From Labrys miyagiensis (GTDB taxonomy: Bacteria > Pseudomonadota > Alphaproteobacteria > Rhizobiales > Labraceae), in assembly GCF_030160835.1 (NCBI RefSeq), contig NZ_BSPC01000075.1, forward strand, positions 1 through 64,000: a stretch of DNA of 64,000 bases, read 5' to 3'. The notes under the pieces are model-generated. The model saw only the letters and a program-made list of their open reading frames with translations. It did no database searches and had not been told where the DNA came from. Made by a program: the position numbers and the translations under genes. Shown here piece after piece: positions 15,854-24,133 of this stretch (position 1 is the stretch's first letter; each line of letters begins with the position of its first letter).

Positions 15854-15936
15854 TTGGGATCGCGGGCATCCTTGCCTGCTCCTGGAAACGCTGCGTGTAC
15901 AGGAAGGGCAGGCAAGGATGCCCGCGATCCCAGGAA
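15854..15936. repeat. Palindromic element, GCGGGCATCC type
   Basis: Left arm TTGGGATCGCGGGCATCCTT (from 15854) and its complement AAGGATGCCCGCGATCCCAG (to 15933) flank a spacer with CTGGAAACGCTGCG. The left arm contains its own hairpin (GCGGGCA TCCT TGCCTGC). It touches the stop codon of the anti-sigma gene at 15937. Confidence 0.85.
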
Positions 15937-16287
15937 TTAGAACCCCACCAGCGTCCTTATCATCGGCATGGCGTAATCCAGCGCCAGCCCCACCGCCAGG
16001 CCTGCTGCGAAGGTCCCGACATAAAGCCAGAGCGTCGTATCGCGATGCCAGGATTCCGGCTTCTCGTTGCGCAGCTTCAGCATCATCGACAGGGGTAGCG
16101 GCTCGCGCGCGATCGGGGCGAGGGCAGCGTGGAGGGCCTCGCTCTGGCGCTGCCAGGTGGAGGCGCGTTCATTGCCCTGCGGATCGGTCTCCAGCGCCTC
16201 GCGAGTCTCCCGCTCGACACGCGGTGACAGGCGGCCGTCAACGAGGGCATTGAAGACACGGTCGGGAATACGGGCCGGATCGGTCAT
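15937..16287 (-). CDS. Putative membrane anti-sigma factor
   Basis: A 116-residue protein encoded four bases into the end of the sigma gene (ATGA overlap). The cytoplasmic part (DRVFNALVDGRLSPRVERETREALETDPQG) has the helical look of an anti-sigma domain, but lacks the His-x3-Cys-x2-Cys zinc motif. One membrane segment near the C-terminus (LWLYVGTFAAGLAVGLALDYAMP) would anchor it. By position it should hold the sigma factor inactive at the membrane; the signal is unknown. The identification rests mainly on gene order and topology. Confidence 0.7.
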   Translation of the reverse strand: MTDPARIPDRVFNALVDGRLSPRVERETREALETDPQGNERASTWQRQSEALHAALAPIAREPLPLSMMLKLRNEKPESWHRDTTLWLYVGTFAAGLAVGLALDYAMPMIRTLVGF

Positions 16288-16736
16288 TTCACGATCCGCA
16301 ACACGACATGGCGCTCGCCGTCGACCTGGCGGGCGAAGGCCGCCCGGGCTCGGGTGAGACGGGCGATGAAGGTTTCTTCCCTGAGCGCCAGCACGGAGGC
16401 GGCCTCTTCGTAAGGCATGCCCTCGACGCTGATCAAAGCCAGCACTTCACGGTCGGGCAGGGCGAGGCGTTCGAAAGCGCGCAGGATATCGGGTGGAGCG
16501 GGGGCGGTGGAGGCCGTCTTCGGCACCAGGCGCTGGGGCTTGATGCTCGTTTCACGTTCCTCGAGGTCGCGGCGGCGGGCGATGATCATGGTGAGGAGAC
16601 GGTGATAGTCGAGGCGCTTGCCGTCATGGCTGGACAGGGCTTCGAGGACGAGGGCATCGGCTGTTTCGGAATCGCGGCAAAGCGCTCGGGCAAAGCGCCT
16701 CAGGCGCTGGACGATCATTTCAACCTGTTGGCCCAT
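16284..16736 (-). CDS. Short ECF-like sigma factor
   Basis: A 150-residue sigma-70-family protein. Region 4 is clear: ILRAFERLALPDREVLALI, then SVEGMPYEEAASVLALREETFIARLTRARAAF, the promoter -35-binding HTH. Region 2 is shortened and weak (EMIVQRLRRFARALCRDSETADALVLEAL), with the usual -10 recognition residues hard to place. ATG 16736 is preferred to one 27 bases upstream because GGAGG stands 8 bases before it. It is translationally coupled to a predicted anti-sigma factor. Its regulon and the stress sensed are unknown. Confidence 0.78.
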   Translation of the reverse strand: MGQQVEMIVQRLRRFARALCRDSETADALVLEALSSHDGKRLDYHRLLTMIIARRRDLEERETSIKPQRLVPKTASTAPAPPDILRAFERLALPDREVLALISVEGMPYEEAASVLALREETFIARLTRARAAFARQVDGERHVVLRIVK

Positions 16737-16889
16737 CGGTCGATCCTCCGGCCCTTCCGGCACCGCCTCTGGGGGCTGCTATGCCGGTCTTCCGAGTGTG
16801 CGCCCGCACGCCCCTACGACAACTGATATCATACTGCGACGCTTTGTCATGGCCAAGTAGTTTGGTGGTGATCAGCGGGTATAGCCGCC

Positions 16890-17894
16890 CTACATCCCAG
16901 GCATCGTTATCACGGTGCTCAGCAGCAGCAGGGCGAGGCCGAGGGCAAAGACCAGCAGCGCCAGGCTGGCTTCCAGCGTGCGCACCGCCACTGCCGCGCC
17001 GAAGCTCTCGGGGGCGGCCATGCGCACGGCGAGGCTCTTGGCGCTCACGGCGATGGTGGCGATGAGCGCGATGGTACAGGCGGTGCCGAGGCCCATCACG
17101 AAGGTTGAGATGACGCCGACGCCGTAGATGCCGAGCTTCCAGGTCAGCACCAGCACCACCAGCGCGCCCGTGCAGGGGCGAAGGCCGGCAAGCAGGATGG
17201 CGCGGATATTGTTGCGCCTGGCAAGCGGGGTATCGGTGGGGAGTGCCAGATGGCCGCAATTCTCGTCATGCTGGTGGATATCAGCACCGGGCAGGCCATA
17301 GCGGGCGGCGATCAGCCCCCACAGCGCCCGGCCCTTGCGCCACAGCAGCCAGGCGCCAACCGCCATCACCATCACATTGGAAAGCCGCTCGAGAGCGAGC
17401 GTGGTGTTGTCCATGGTGGCCGAGGTGGCGTTGAGCAGCCCCGCCAGGATGGTGACGATGACCACGGCCGACACCGCCTGCGCCAGCGCGAAAGCGCCGG
17501 AGAGCAGAATGCCGCGCTTCACCGCCTCCTCATTGGCGAAGAGATAGGAGGAGATCACCGCCTTGCCGTGACCGGGGCCCGCGGCGTGGAAGATACCATA
17601 GATGAAGCTCGCCGTGACAAGCCCCCAGCCGAGCGTGCCGTTCTGCTTGGCCGCCACCACGAGCTGGTTGATCTCGCGGTTGAACTGGGCGGTCTGGAGA
17701 TAGACCCAGACGAAGAAGGGGCTGTTGTTGAGAAAGCCAGGCAGATTCGGCTCGGGCTGCGTCACGCCGAAGGGCGAGGCGCGCTGCGCCAGGGCATGGC
17801 CGGCGGTCAGCAAGAGTATGGCGAGGGTGGACCATGCGAGGACTAGAACAAGATATGGCTTTCTCGAACCGGCGGTGAGATAGGAGGACGTCAT
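16890..17894 (-). CDS. Nickel/cobalt transporter, NicO/RcnA-like
   Basis: A 334-residue membrane protein of the NicO family, which exports or imports Ni(II)/Co(II). After a hydrophobic leader (LVLVLAWSTLAILLLTAGHALAQ) there are about six further membrane segments. The signature HAAGPGHGKAVISSYL (histidine-rich metal motif) is present in the first core helix, and LAGLRPCTGALVVLVLTWKLG in a later one. A loop with DIHQHDENCGH could bind metal. It follows a DUF1007 gene, its regular partner. The only suitable start is the ATG at 17894, which lies inside the end of a repeat and lacks a Shine-Dalgarno sequence at normal distance. Confidence 0.88.
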   Translation of the reverse strand: MTSSYLTAGSRKPYLVLVLAWSTLAILLLTAGHALAQRASPFGVTQPEPNLPGFLNNSPFFVWVYLQTAQFNREINQLVVAAKQNGTLGWGLVTASFIYGIFHAAGPGHGKAVISSYLFANEEAVKRGILLSGAFALAQAVSAVVIVTILAGLLNATSATMDNTTLALERLSNVMVMAVGAWLLWRKGRALWGLIAARYGLPGADIHQHDENCGHLALPTDTPLARRNNIRAILLAGLRPCTGALVVLVLTWKLGIYGVGVISTFVMGLGTACTIALIATIAVSAKSLAVRMAAPESFGAAVAVRTLEASLALLVFALGLALLLLSTVITMPGM

Positions 17895-17994
17895 TCCTGA
17901 CGAACGAAGTGAGATCCGGAATCCACGAACACAGCCTTGCGAAGTTCGTGTTCCTGGATTCCGGCGTTCCGCTTCGCTACAGCCGGAATGACGG
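17889..17994. repeat. GTCATTCC...GGAATGAC palindromic repeat, copy 1
   Basis: A long inverted repeat beginning CGTCATTCCTGACGAACGAA and ending with GCCGGAATGACGG; the inner arms are GATCCGGAATCC and GGATTCCGGCG. The related copy is at 46457-46606. It lies between DUF1007 and the nickel transporter and overlaps the latter's start codon. Confidence 0.85.
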
Positions 17995-18055
17995 CCCCGG
18001 CGCGCGATAGCGATTCCATGACGCTTTCGCCAGCGCCGCCGTTGCAGAGCCACCC

Positions 18056-18703
18056 TCACGGGCAGTTGACCTGGATGTTGTTGGCGAACTTGGCGCCGAA
18101 ATTCTTGTTCTCGTCGAGTGCGCTGAAATAGGCCTCGTCAAGCTGCAGCGCTGCCTGCTTCTGGGCATCGCTCGGGGGGGTGGGGCGGATGATGTTGAGG
18201 GCGCAGCCCTGCGGCGCGCCGGTCATGCTGACGGGGTTGTCGTCGGCGAGCTCGAAGTCGACATAATAGGTGGGATCATAGATCTGCAGCGCCAGCGCCT
18301 TCTGGCCCTGCATCTGCGGCGAGGAGAGCGGCAGGAAGAAGTGCAGCGTCAGCACATTGCTAGCGTAGGTAAGGTAATAGTCCACCGGCGGACGGAACAG
18401 CAATTCCTTGCCACCAAGCTTGCCGAAGGTGAAATAGCCGAAATCCTTGAGGTTCTCGACATTGGTCTCGGCGAGCGGCGCCAGAGCCTCGCGCGTATAG
18501 CTGCCGTCGGCGCTCTGCTGGATGCCCTGCGTGGCGTAGGACGAGAAGGCTTCGTCGAAGGTCCAGTTCTGCTTCACCCCGGTGATCCGGCCCTGATTGT
18601 CGTAGACGAGCTCGCTCACCGAGGTGACGAAGACGTGGGGATGGGCGTTTGCTGCACCCGCCAGGCAGAAGAGCAGCAATGTGCCGAGGATCAGGGCGCG
18701 CAT
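18056..18703 (-). CDS. DUF1007 family periplasmic protein
   Basis: A 215-residue protein with a signal peptide (ALILGTLLLFCLAGAANA) directly followed by HPHVFV, the conserved start of DUF1007 and a likely metal-binding site after cleavage. Other family features are WTFDEAFSSYATQG, ENLKDFGYFTFGKL and DPTYYVDFELADD. DUF1007 genes are regularly beside NicO-family nickel/cobalt transporters and are thought to help deliver or sense metal in the periplasm. Here it is upstream of the transporter on the same strand with a 161-base gap filled by a repeat element. Confidence 0.9.
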   Translation of the reverse strand: MRALILGTLLLFCLAGAANAHPHVFVTSVSELVYDNQGRITGVKQNWTFDEAFSSYATQGIQQSADGSYTREALAPLAETNVENLKDFGYFTFGKLGGKELLFRPPVDYYLTYASNVLTLHFFLPLSSPQMQGQKALALQIYDPTYYVDFELADDNPVSMTGAPQGCALNIIRPTPPSDAQKQAALQLDEAYFSALDENKNFGAKFANNIQVNCP

Positions 18704-18795
18704 GGAGTATCCGGAATCACCAAATCAGGCGAACCGGCATCAGCGACTCACCGGCCCCGTTTGTAACCCCGCGACTGGGGCGGAACGATGGCCGG

Positions 18796-19497
18796 TCAGC
18801 CGAGCGGCACGACCTTCACCACCCGGAAGCGCCCGCCGTCCTCCTGCCTGAACAGGCCGAGGCGATCGAGGCGGAGATCCGGACCGACACCGCTGTCCCG
18901 GGCGCGCTCGGCGAGGAGGGGACCGATTTCACGGGCTTTCTCGATGGCCCCGCTCAGGGTCATGTGAAAACGGAATTCCTCCAGCACATAGGGGTAGCCA
19001 TGGGCGGCGAGATAGGCGCGCTGCCTTTCGCTCAGGCGTGTCGGATTGCGCTTGGCGACCTCCGCCTCCGTCAGCCGAGCGCGCATGGCATCGAAATGCC
19101 TGACGACAGCTTCTTCCAGGCACGCGAGTTCCACCGGAGGCGCCGCTGGCACAAGTGCCAGGAACGCATTGTCCGGGCGCGAGGACGCAATGGGCTTGAC
19201 GATCCATTTGCCCAGATCGAAGGGCGCCCGCCCAGCCGCGAACCGCTTAAGGCTGCTTACCAACTGCGTTTCGTTGCTGCCTTCCTTGAGCCGGAACGGT
19301 GCCTTCAGCGTCGCGTGAAAGCCATAGAGCCTGGGGTCGGCGGTCATCGCATGCCAAGTCTCGGCGGAGACTCCGTCTGGATGCCACTGTGGCACAGCCT
19401 TGCCTGTATAGGCGTCATAGCCCAGCACCTCGCTGCCGAAGCGCCAGAGGGCGCTTTCCGGTGCGGGGACGTAATAAATGGCATAGCGTGTCGGCAT
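18796..19497 (-). CDS. DUF1045 protein, 2H phosphoesterase superfamily
   Basis: A 233-residue protein of the DUF1045 family (annotated elsewhere as a phosphonate metabolism protein). Two H-x-[ST] motifs define the 2H phosphoesterase active site: FHATLKAPF (about 80-88) and FHMTLSG (about 176-182). The opening RYAIYYVPAPESALWRFGSEVLGYD is typical of the family. Such enzymes usually act on cyclic phosphates, and in phn clusters may process cyclic ribose phosphates. No phn gene lies within the window, so this copy is an orphan by context. Confidence 0.88.
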   Translation of the reverse strand: MPTRYAIYYVPAPESALWRFGSEVLGYDAYTGKAVPQWHPDGVSAETWHAMTADPRLYGFHATLKAPFRLKEGSNETQLVSSLKRFAAGRAPFDLGKWIVKPIASSRPDNAFLALVPAAPPVELACLEEAVVRHFDAMRARLTEAEVAKRNPTRLSERQRAYLAAHGYPYVLEEFRFHMTLSGAIEKAREIGPLLAERARDSGVGPDLRLDRLGLFRQEDGGRFRVVKVVPLG

Positions 19498-19518
19498 TCC
19501 CAGGGTCCCGGTTGATCG

Positions 19519-21105
19519 TCACAGCCCCAGCGCGCCGCCGTCGGCGCGGGGATCGTGCATGGCTTCGACGCGGCCGTTCGCGGCATGGCGGACGAGAGCG
19601 CCGGAATGGCCGAAGTCGTCCGCATAGGCCGGGCCGATGTCGACGGGATGACAGGCGCGGTCGAGGGTGCCGTAAAGCGCATCGTCGAAGCGGCTCTCCA
19701 TGAAGAGGAGGGGCCGCTTGCCCTCGGCATCGCGCTTGAGCACGAAGCGCGGGGCGTCGATCGCGTCCGCCAGCCCCTCGCCAAGGCGGTAGCGCGAGAA
19801 GATCTGCGCCAGGATCTGGGGCTGGGCGTCGCCGCCCATGGTGCCAAAGGGCATGAGGCGTCCGTCGGAGAACTGTGCCATGGCCGGGTTGAGGGTGTGG
19901 AACGGCAGGCGCCCGGGAGCCAGCGCGCGCAGCGAGCGCGGATCGAGCGAGAAGGCCATGCCGCGGTTCTGCATCAGCAACCCGGTCTTCGGCAGTACCA
20001 GGCCGGAACCGAAATCCCAGAAGATCGACTGGATATAGCTGACGGCAATGCCCTGATTGTCGATGGCGCCCATCCAGATCGTGTCGCCGGGCGCGCCGGG
20101 CAGGGGCCCCGGCCCGGCATGGGACATCGAGATCGCAGCGGCCTCCTTTTCGAGGAAGGCCGGGGCCAGGAAGGCGGTAGGATCCGCCGTCATCAAAGCG
20201 GGATCGGCGAGGATGCGATTGCGGATGGCGGTCGCCTTCTTCGTCGCCTCCACCAGACCGTGGACGTGCTCGAAGCTGCCGGCGCGCCGGATGTTCAGGC
20301 GGTCCGCGAGGCCGAGAATGATCAGGGTCGAGAGGCCCTGGCTCGGCGGCGGCAGGTTGAAGACCGTGGCGCCGGGCAGCGTCAAGCTCAGAGGCTCGCG
20401 CAGCTTCGCCCGGTAGCGCTTGAGGTCGTCGCGCGTGACGAAGCTGCCGGCGCGGTCGAGGTCGGCGGCGATCTCGCGGGCGGCATCGCCGCGGTAGAAA
20501 TCGTCAAGGCCGGCATGGGCGAGTTGGTCGATCAATCCCGCCAAAGCCGGCTGCGCCAGGCGCTCGCCGGCCTTGAGGGGCTGGCCGTCCTTCATGAAGA
20601 GTGGCGCAAAGCCGGGAACCGCTTTCAATTCCTCGAATTCGCGCGGTTCGACCCGCGCCTGCGAGGGCGATACCGGGAAACCGTCGCGGGCATGCCGAAT
20701 CGCATCTTCCATGAGGACGCCGAGCGGCAGCTTGCCGCCAAAGGCCCGGGCCATGTCGGCGGCGATCAGCCAGCCGCCGATGGCGCCGGGAACGGTGAGG
20801 GCGGCGAGGGCCCCGCGCGCGGGAATAGCGTCGTGGCCAAGGTCGCGATAGGCCTTGAGCGTCGCCCCGGCGCCGGCCGGTCCGCAGGCCTGGATGGCAT
20901 GAACTCGCCTTTTCGTGTCGGTCACCAGCCAGAAACCATCGCCCCCGAGGCTGTTGTTATGGGGATAGACCACGCCGATTGTGGCCGCCATGGCGATCAT
21001 CGCTTCGATCGCATTGCCGCCCTGGATCAGGATCCGCTGGCCGGTCTCACAGGCAAGATTATGGGGGGCAGCAACACCGGCATGGCCGAAGACGGGCGTT
21101 TCCAT
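19519..21105 (-). CDS. Gamma-glutamyltransferase-family protein without signal peptide
   Basis: A 528-residue N-terminal-nucleophile amidohydrolase. Family members are cut autocatalytically, exposing a threonine that transfers or hydrolyses gamma-glutamyl groups. The expected cleavage point is before Thr in GDTIWMGAIDNQGIAVSYIQSI; the wider pattern (SLGGDGFWLV near the start, GTMGGDAQPQILAQI near the end) fits the alphaproteobacterial subgroup. There is no signal peptide, so a cytoplasmic location is predicted, unlike classical GGT. The start could be ATG 21105 or an in-frame GTG 12 bases upstream. Substrate unknown. Confidence 0.88.
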   Translation of the reverse strand: METPVFGHAGVAAPHNLACETGQRILIQGGNAIEAMIAMAATIGVVYPHNNSLGGDGFWLVTDTKRRVHAIQACGPAGAGATLKAYRDLGHDAIPARGALAALTVPGAIGGWLIAADMARAFGGKLPLGVLMEDAIRHARDGFPVSPSQARVEPREFEELKAVPGFAPLFMKDGQPLKAGERLAQPALAGLIDQLAHAGLDDFYRGDAAREIAADLDRAGSFVTRDDLKRYRAKLREPLSLTLPGATVFNLPPPSQGLSTLIILGLADRLNIRRAGSFEHVHGLVEATKKATAIRNRILADPALMTADPTAFLAPAFLEKEAAAISMSHAGPGPLPGAPGDTIWMGAIDNQGIAVSYIQSIFWDFGSGLVLPKTGLLMQNRGMAFSLDPRSLRALAPGRLPFHTLNPAMAQFSDGRLMPFGTMGGDAQPQILAQIFSRYRLGEGLADAIDAPRFVLKRDAEGKRPLLFMESRFDDALYGTLDRACHPVDIGPAYADDFGHSGALVRHAANGRVEAMHDPRADGGALGL

Positions 21106-21179
21106 GAGCGATGTCACTTTCTCATTGCGGTTTTGTCATCCGCCTGAGGCGTAGCAAAGCGCATCCTGATGGTATAGAG

Positions 21180-21195
21180 CGTAGTCAAGACTACG
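21180..21195. promoter_or_regulatory. Hairpin CGTAGTCAAGACTACG before a small membrane-protein gene
   Basis: An exact 7-2-7 inverted repeat lying 11 bases before the start codon at 21207 and within the divergent gap to the GGT-family gene. It could be an operator or an RNA hairpin close to the ribosome-binding region (GTGGGA follows it). Confidence 0.45.
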
Positions 21196-21206
21196 TGGGA
21201 TACGAC

Positions 21207-21452
21207 ATGCCTAGCTCTGACTCATCCATCAACTGGACCAGCCTGATCACGATCTGCTCGGCCGCCATTCTCATCGGTACCGAGCTTCTGGGCGCGGCCT
21301 GGGCGTCCGGTTGGGCGCTGGCCGGCTTCTTCCAGCTCGGCTCGACGGTGGAGACGATCCTGCAGTGCGTATTCGCGCTCTGCGCGCTCTATGCGATCTT
21401 CGTCTTCCTCAGGCAGGCCAATCGCGTCGAGCCCGTCTTCAAGCGCAACTGA
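21207..21452 (+). CDS. Small inner-membrane protein, two predicted helices
   Basis: An 81-residue protein with two hydrophobic segments: LITICSAAILIGTELLGAAWASGWALAGFF region first, then TILQCVFALCALYAIFVFL, followed by a basic tail (RQANRVEPVFKRN). Topology suggests both ends face the cytoplasm. ATG 21207 is chosen because the upstream in-frame extension is polar and unlike the rest. The gene ends 10 bases before the allantoinase start, so they may be transcribed together, although no functional link is known. Confidence 0.72.
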   Translation: MPSSDSSINWTSLITICSAAILIGTELLGAAWASGWALAGFFQLGSTVETILQCVFALCALYAIFVFLRQANRVEPVFKRN

Positions 21453-21462
21453 GCCTGGCGCC

Positions 21463-22380
21463 ATGTCCATTTCGCTGCAGCCCTATCCTCGCGACCTGCG
21501 CGGCTATGGCCGCCACACGCCGGATCCGAAATGGCCCGGCGGCGCCAAGGTCTGCGTACAGTTCGTGCTGAACTACGAGGAAGGCGGCGAGAACAACATC
21601 CTGCATGGTGACCCGCATTCGGAAGCGTTCCTCTCCGACATCATGGGTGCCACCAACTGGCCCGGGCAGCGCCATTGGAACATGGAATCGATCTATGAAT
21701 ATGGAGCCCGTGCCGGTTTCTGGCGGCTGTGGCGGCTGTTCACCAGCCGCAAGGTGCCGGTGACCGTCTATGGCGTTGCCACGGCGCTGGCGCGTTCGCC
21801 CGAGCAGGTCGCGGCGATGCGGGAGGCTGACTGGGAGATCGCCAGCCACGGTCTCAAATGGATCGAATACAAGGACGTGCCTCCCGAGACCGAGAGGGCG
21901 CATCTCGAACAGGCGATCGCGCTGCATCGCGAGGTCACCGGCGAGCGGCCGCTCGGCTTCTATCTCGGCCGCGCCTCCATGAACACCAACGAGTTGGTGA
22001 TGGAGGAGGGTGGCTTCCTGTACTCCTCCGACAGCTATGCCGACGATCTGCCCTATTGGGTCACGGGGCCGAAGGGACCGCATCTCGTCATTCCCTACAC
22101 GCTCGAAGCCAACGACATGCGCTTTGCCACGGCACAGGGCTTCAACACCGGCGAGCAGTTCTTCACCTATCTGAAGGACACGTTCGACGTGCTCTACCGC
22201 GAGGGGAAGGAAGGCGCGCCGAAGATGTTCACCATCGGCCTGCATTGCCGCCTGGTCGGCCGGCCCGGCAAGTCAGCGGCGCTGGAGCGCTTCGTCGACT
22301 ATGTGCGCTCGCATGAGGATGCCTGGATCGCCAGGCGCATCGATATCGCCCGCCATTGGCGGGCCGTCCATCCGGCCTGA
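21463..22380 (+). CDS. puuE: Allantoinase PuuE
   Basis: A 305-residue member of the polysaccharide-deacetylase-like allantoinases, which open the ring of allantoin to allantoate in purine breakdown without the metal centre of classical allantoinase. It has the typical N-terminus YPRDLRGYGRHTPDPKWPGGAKVCVQFVLNY in pieces, EEGGENNILHGD, FWRLWRLFTSRKVPVTVYGVA, EIASHGLKWIEY and YSSDSYADDLPYW. Length is right for PuuE. The other uricase-pathway genes are not in the window, so the enzyme may serve scavenging of allantoin or belong to a scattered pathway. Confidence 0.93.
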   Translation: MSISLQPYPRDLRGYGRHTPDPKWPGGAKVCVQFVLNYEEGGENNILHGDPHSEAFLSDIMGATNWPGQRHWNMESIYEYGARAGFWRLWRLFTSRKVPVTVYGVATALARSPEQVAAMREADWEIASHGLKWIEYKDVPPETERAHLEQAIALHREVTGERPLGFYLGRASMNTNELVMEEGGFLYSSDSYADDLPYWVTGPKGPHLVIPYTLEANDMRFATAQGFNTGEQFFTYLKDTFDVLYREGKEGAPKMFTIGLHCRLVGRPGKSAALERFVDYVRSHEDAWIARRIDIARHWRAVHPA

Positions 22381-22384
22381 ACCG

Positions 22385-23320
22385 ATGGGAGCGAGCCTGG
22401 CCTCGCGTTCCCTCCATGCCCTGTTCCGCGTGATCAGGGTGAAGAGCTGGGCTAATCCGCCCGTCCTCAATTTCTTCATCCGGCTCAGCCGCAGGAGCGG
22501 GGCGGCGATGCCCTCGAGCCGACTGCGCTCGCTCTGCATGGTGCAGCAGAGGCGGGAGCATGGCGACCGGGTCTTTGATCTGGTGCCGCGCCGAGGCGGC
22601 CAATCTTCCTCCCGCAACCCGCCCTTTCATCTGTTCTATCTGCATGGCGGTGCCTTTTCGATCGATATCGGCTTCGTACATTGGCAGTTCATCGAGGCCA
22701 TGATCCGCCTCACCGGCTGCAGCGCCCGCGTGCCGCTCTATCCGCTGGCGCCCGAGCACGGCCATGAGGAGGCGCTGGCAAGCGCGCTCGCCCATTATCG
22801 CGCTCTCTGTGCCGAGGTGGCGCCCGAGCGCATCGTGGTCATGGGCGATTCGGCCGGCGGCGGGCTTTCCCTCGCTTTGGCGCAGGCGCTGGGCTCGGCC
22901 CGGCTGCCGCAGCCCGGCCATATCGTGCTGCTCTCACCCTGGCTCGACCTCACCATGAGCGATCCCGCCACGCTGGCGCAGGAAGTGCACGATCCGGTGA
23001 TCAAGGCCGAAGCCGCGCTTGCGGCCGCGCGCATGTATGCCGGGGACCTGCCACTGGAGGATCCGCGCGTCAGCCCCGTCTATGGCGAGGTGCGCGGACT
23101 GGCGCCCGTCACCGTGCTCACCGGCACCAGCGACCTTCTCTACGCCGACGCGCGTCGCCTCGCCGACCGCATGAAGGCGGAAGGCCAGCAACTCGATCTG
23201 TGGGAATATCCGGAAATGGTGCACGCCTGGATGCTGCTGCCGCTGCCGGAGGCCTTCCAGGCGCGCGAGCGGATCGCGACGATGCTGCTGGGCAGGTTCG
23301 AGACGGCGATGGCTGGATAG
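22385..23320 (+). CDS. Alpha/beta hydrolase, hormone-sensitive-lipase type
   Basis: A 311-residue esterase. HGGAFS forms the oxyanion hole of the HSL family, GDSAGGG contains the nucleophilic serine, GTSDLLYAD supplies the acid, and EMVHAWM the histidine. Such enzymes hydrolyse short acyl esters or related small molecules in the cytoplasm. It begins five bases after the allantoinase stop, so the two are likely one transcript; whether the esterase takes part in ureide metabolism is not evident. ATG 22385 has the domain in normal register. Confidence 0.9.
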   Translation: MGASLASRSLHALFRVIRVKSWANPPVLNFFIRLSRRSGAAMPSSRLRSLCMVQQRREHGDRVFDLVPRRGGQSSSRNPPFHLFYLHGGAFSIDIGFVHWQFIEAMIRLTGCSARVPLYPLAPEHGHEEALASALAHYRALCAEVAPERIVVMGDSAGGGLSLALAQALGSARLPQPGHIVLLSPWLDLTMSDPATLAQEVHDPVIKAEAALAAARMYAGDLPLEDPRVSPVYGEVRGLAPVTVLTGTSDLLYADARRLADRMKAEGQQLDLWEYPEMVHAWMLLPLPEAFQARERIATMLLGRFETAMAG

Positions 23321-23689
23321 CGGTCCAGCACCGATCTACCGTCTCTGTTACCAAGGGAACAGAGACATCGTCTCATTCGCGCCATAAAGAAAGTCGCAGC
23401 GATCAAGGTTTCCCCGGCTAGGAGAGCTGCTCTGCCTTTTCCTTCATGTGCGCTTTCGCATAGGAGAATAGCGGCGAATCCAGTCTCCTGTGCGTCAATA
23501 CCGGCTTGCCCCGCGGCGCTTTGAAAAGTTGCCTCCGCGGCGAAATCATGGGCGACATGCCGATAGGCCTCGTCAGCGATGTGCGCAAACGCACAGCGCG
23601 ACAGGGGCGTTTCCCGTTAACCATTGCTCCATCAGCGGAGCCAAAGTTCAGCACGAGCATCCGCGGAATGATCTTTTCGGGGAAATTCG
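23321..23689. other. Intergenic stretch without a supported gene
   Basis: Short reading frames here have atypical composition and no ribosome-binding site. The last part (GGGGAAATTCG before 23690) provides the ribosome-binding site of the next gene. I see no repeat or RNA gene. Confidence 0.5.
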
Positions 23690-23995
23690 ATGTTGACCTA
23701 CCCTGCACACCAGACCTGGAACGAGGACGACGTCGGAGCGTCGTCGCCCGATGTCACGGATCTGCACCGTGCCTATATGTCGTCGATCCGCCAGCACCAG
23801 CAGCTCCTTGCCGAACTGTGCAAGACCCTGTCGAAGCTCGGTGTCGCCATCGACAGCTCTCCTCTCGATCCGCAGGCGCGTGATGCGCTGTCGGTAGGGA
23901 TCGGCAATCACGTCGATCTCGCCCTCAGCATCATCGCCAGCATTGACGGGGCGCTGAGCTTCTCGGCTCCGACCCGCCCTGCGATCTCTCACTGA
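23690..23995 (+). CDS. Hypothetical protein, 101 residues
   Basis: A small cytoplasmic protein with two likely helices (DVTDLHRAYMSSIRQHQQLLAELCKTLSKL, read in part, and GIGNHVDLALSIIASIDGAL). It has no signal peptide. The start has GGGGAAA seven bases upstream, and a strong terminator follows at 24095-24133, both of which support a real gene. No family was recognised. Confidence 0.62.
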   Translation: MLTYPAHQTWNEDDVGASSPDVTDLHRAYMSSIRQHQQLLAELCKTLSKLGVAIDSSPLDPQARDALSVGIGNHVDLALSIIASIDGALSFSAPTRPAISH

Positions 23996-24094
23996 TTGAA
24001 CGGTAGTGCGGCGACCAGCCGTGCCAAATGGCACATTGTGCCGTGGCTCGAGAATTGTCGCCGTGATTCCAACGCCCTCCACACAGGGTGCCTT

Positions 24095-24133
24095 GAGCGG
24101 GCATGCTTTTGCCGAGGCATGCCCGCTCTTTTT
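24095..24133 (+). terminator. Rho-independent terminator
   Basis: A 12-base perfect stem, GAGCGGGCATGC (24095-24106) with GCATGCCCGCTC (24117-24128), is followed by TTTTT. It ends the message of the hypothetical gene 100 bases upstream. The remainder of the 23996-24406 gap shows no gene. Confidence 0.85.
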
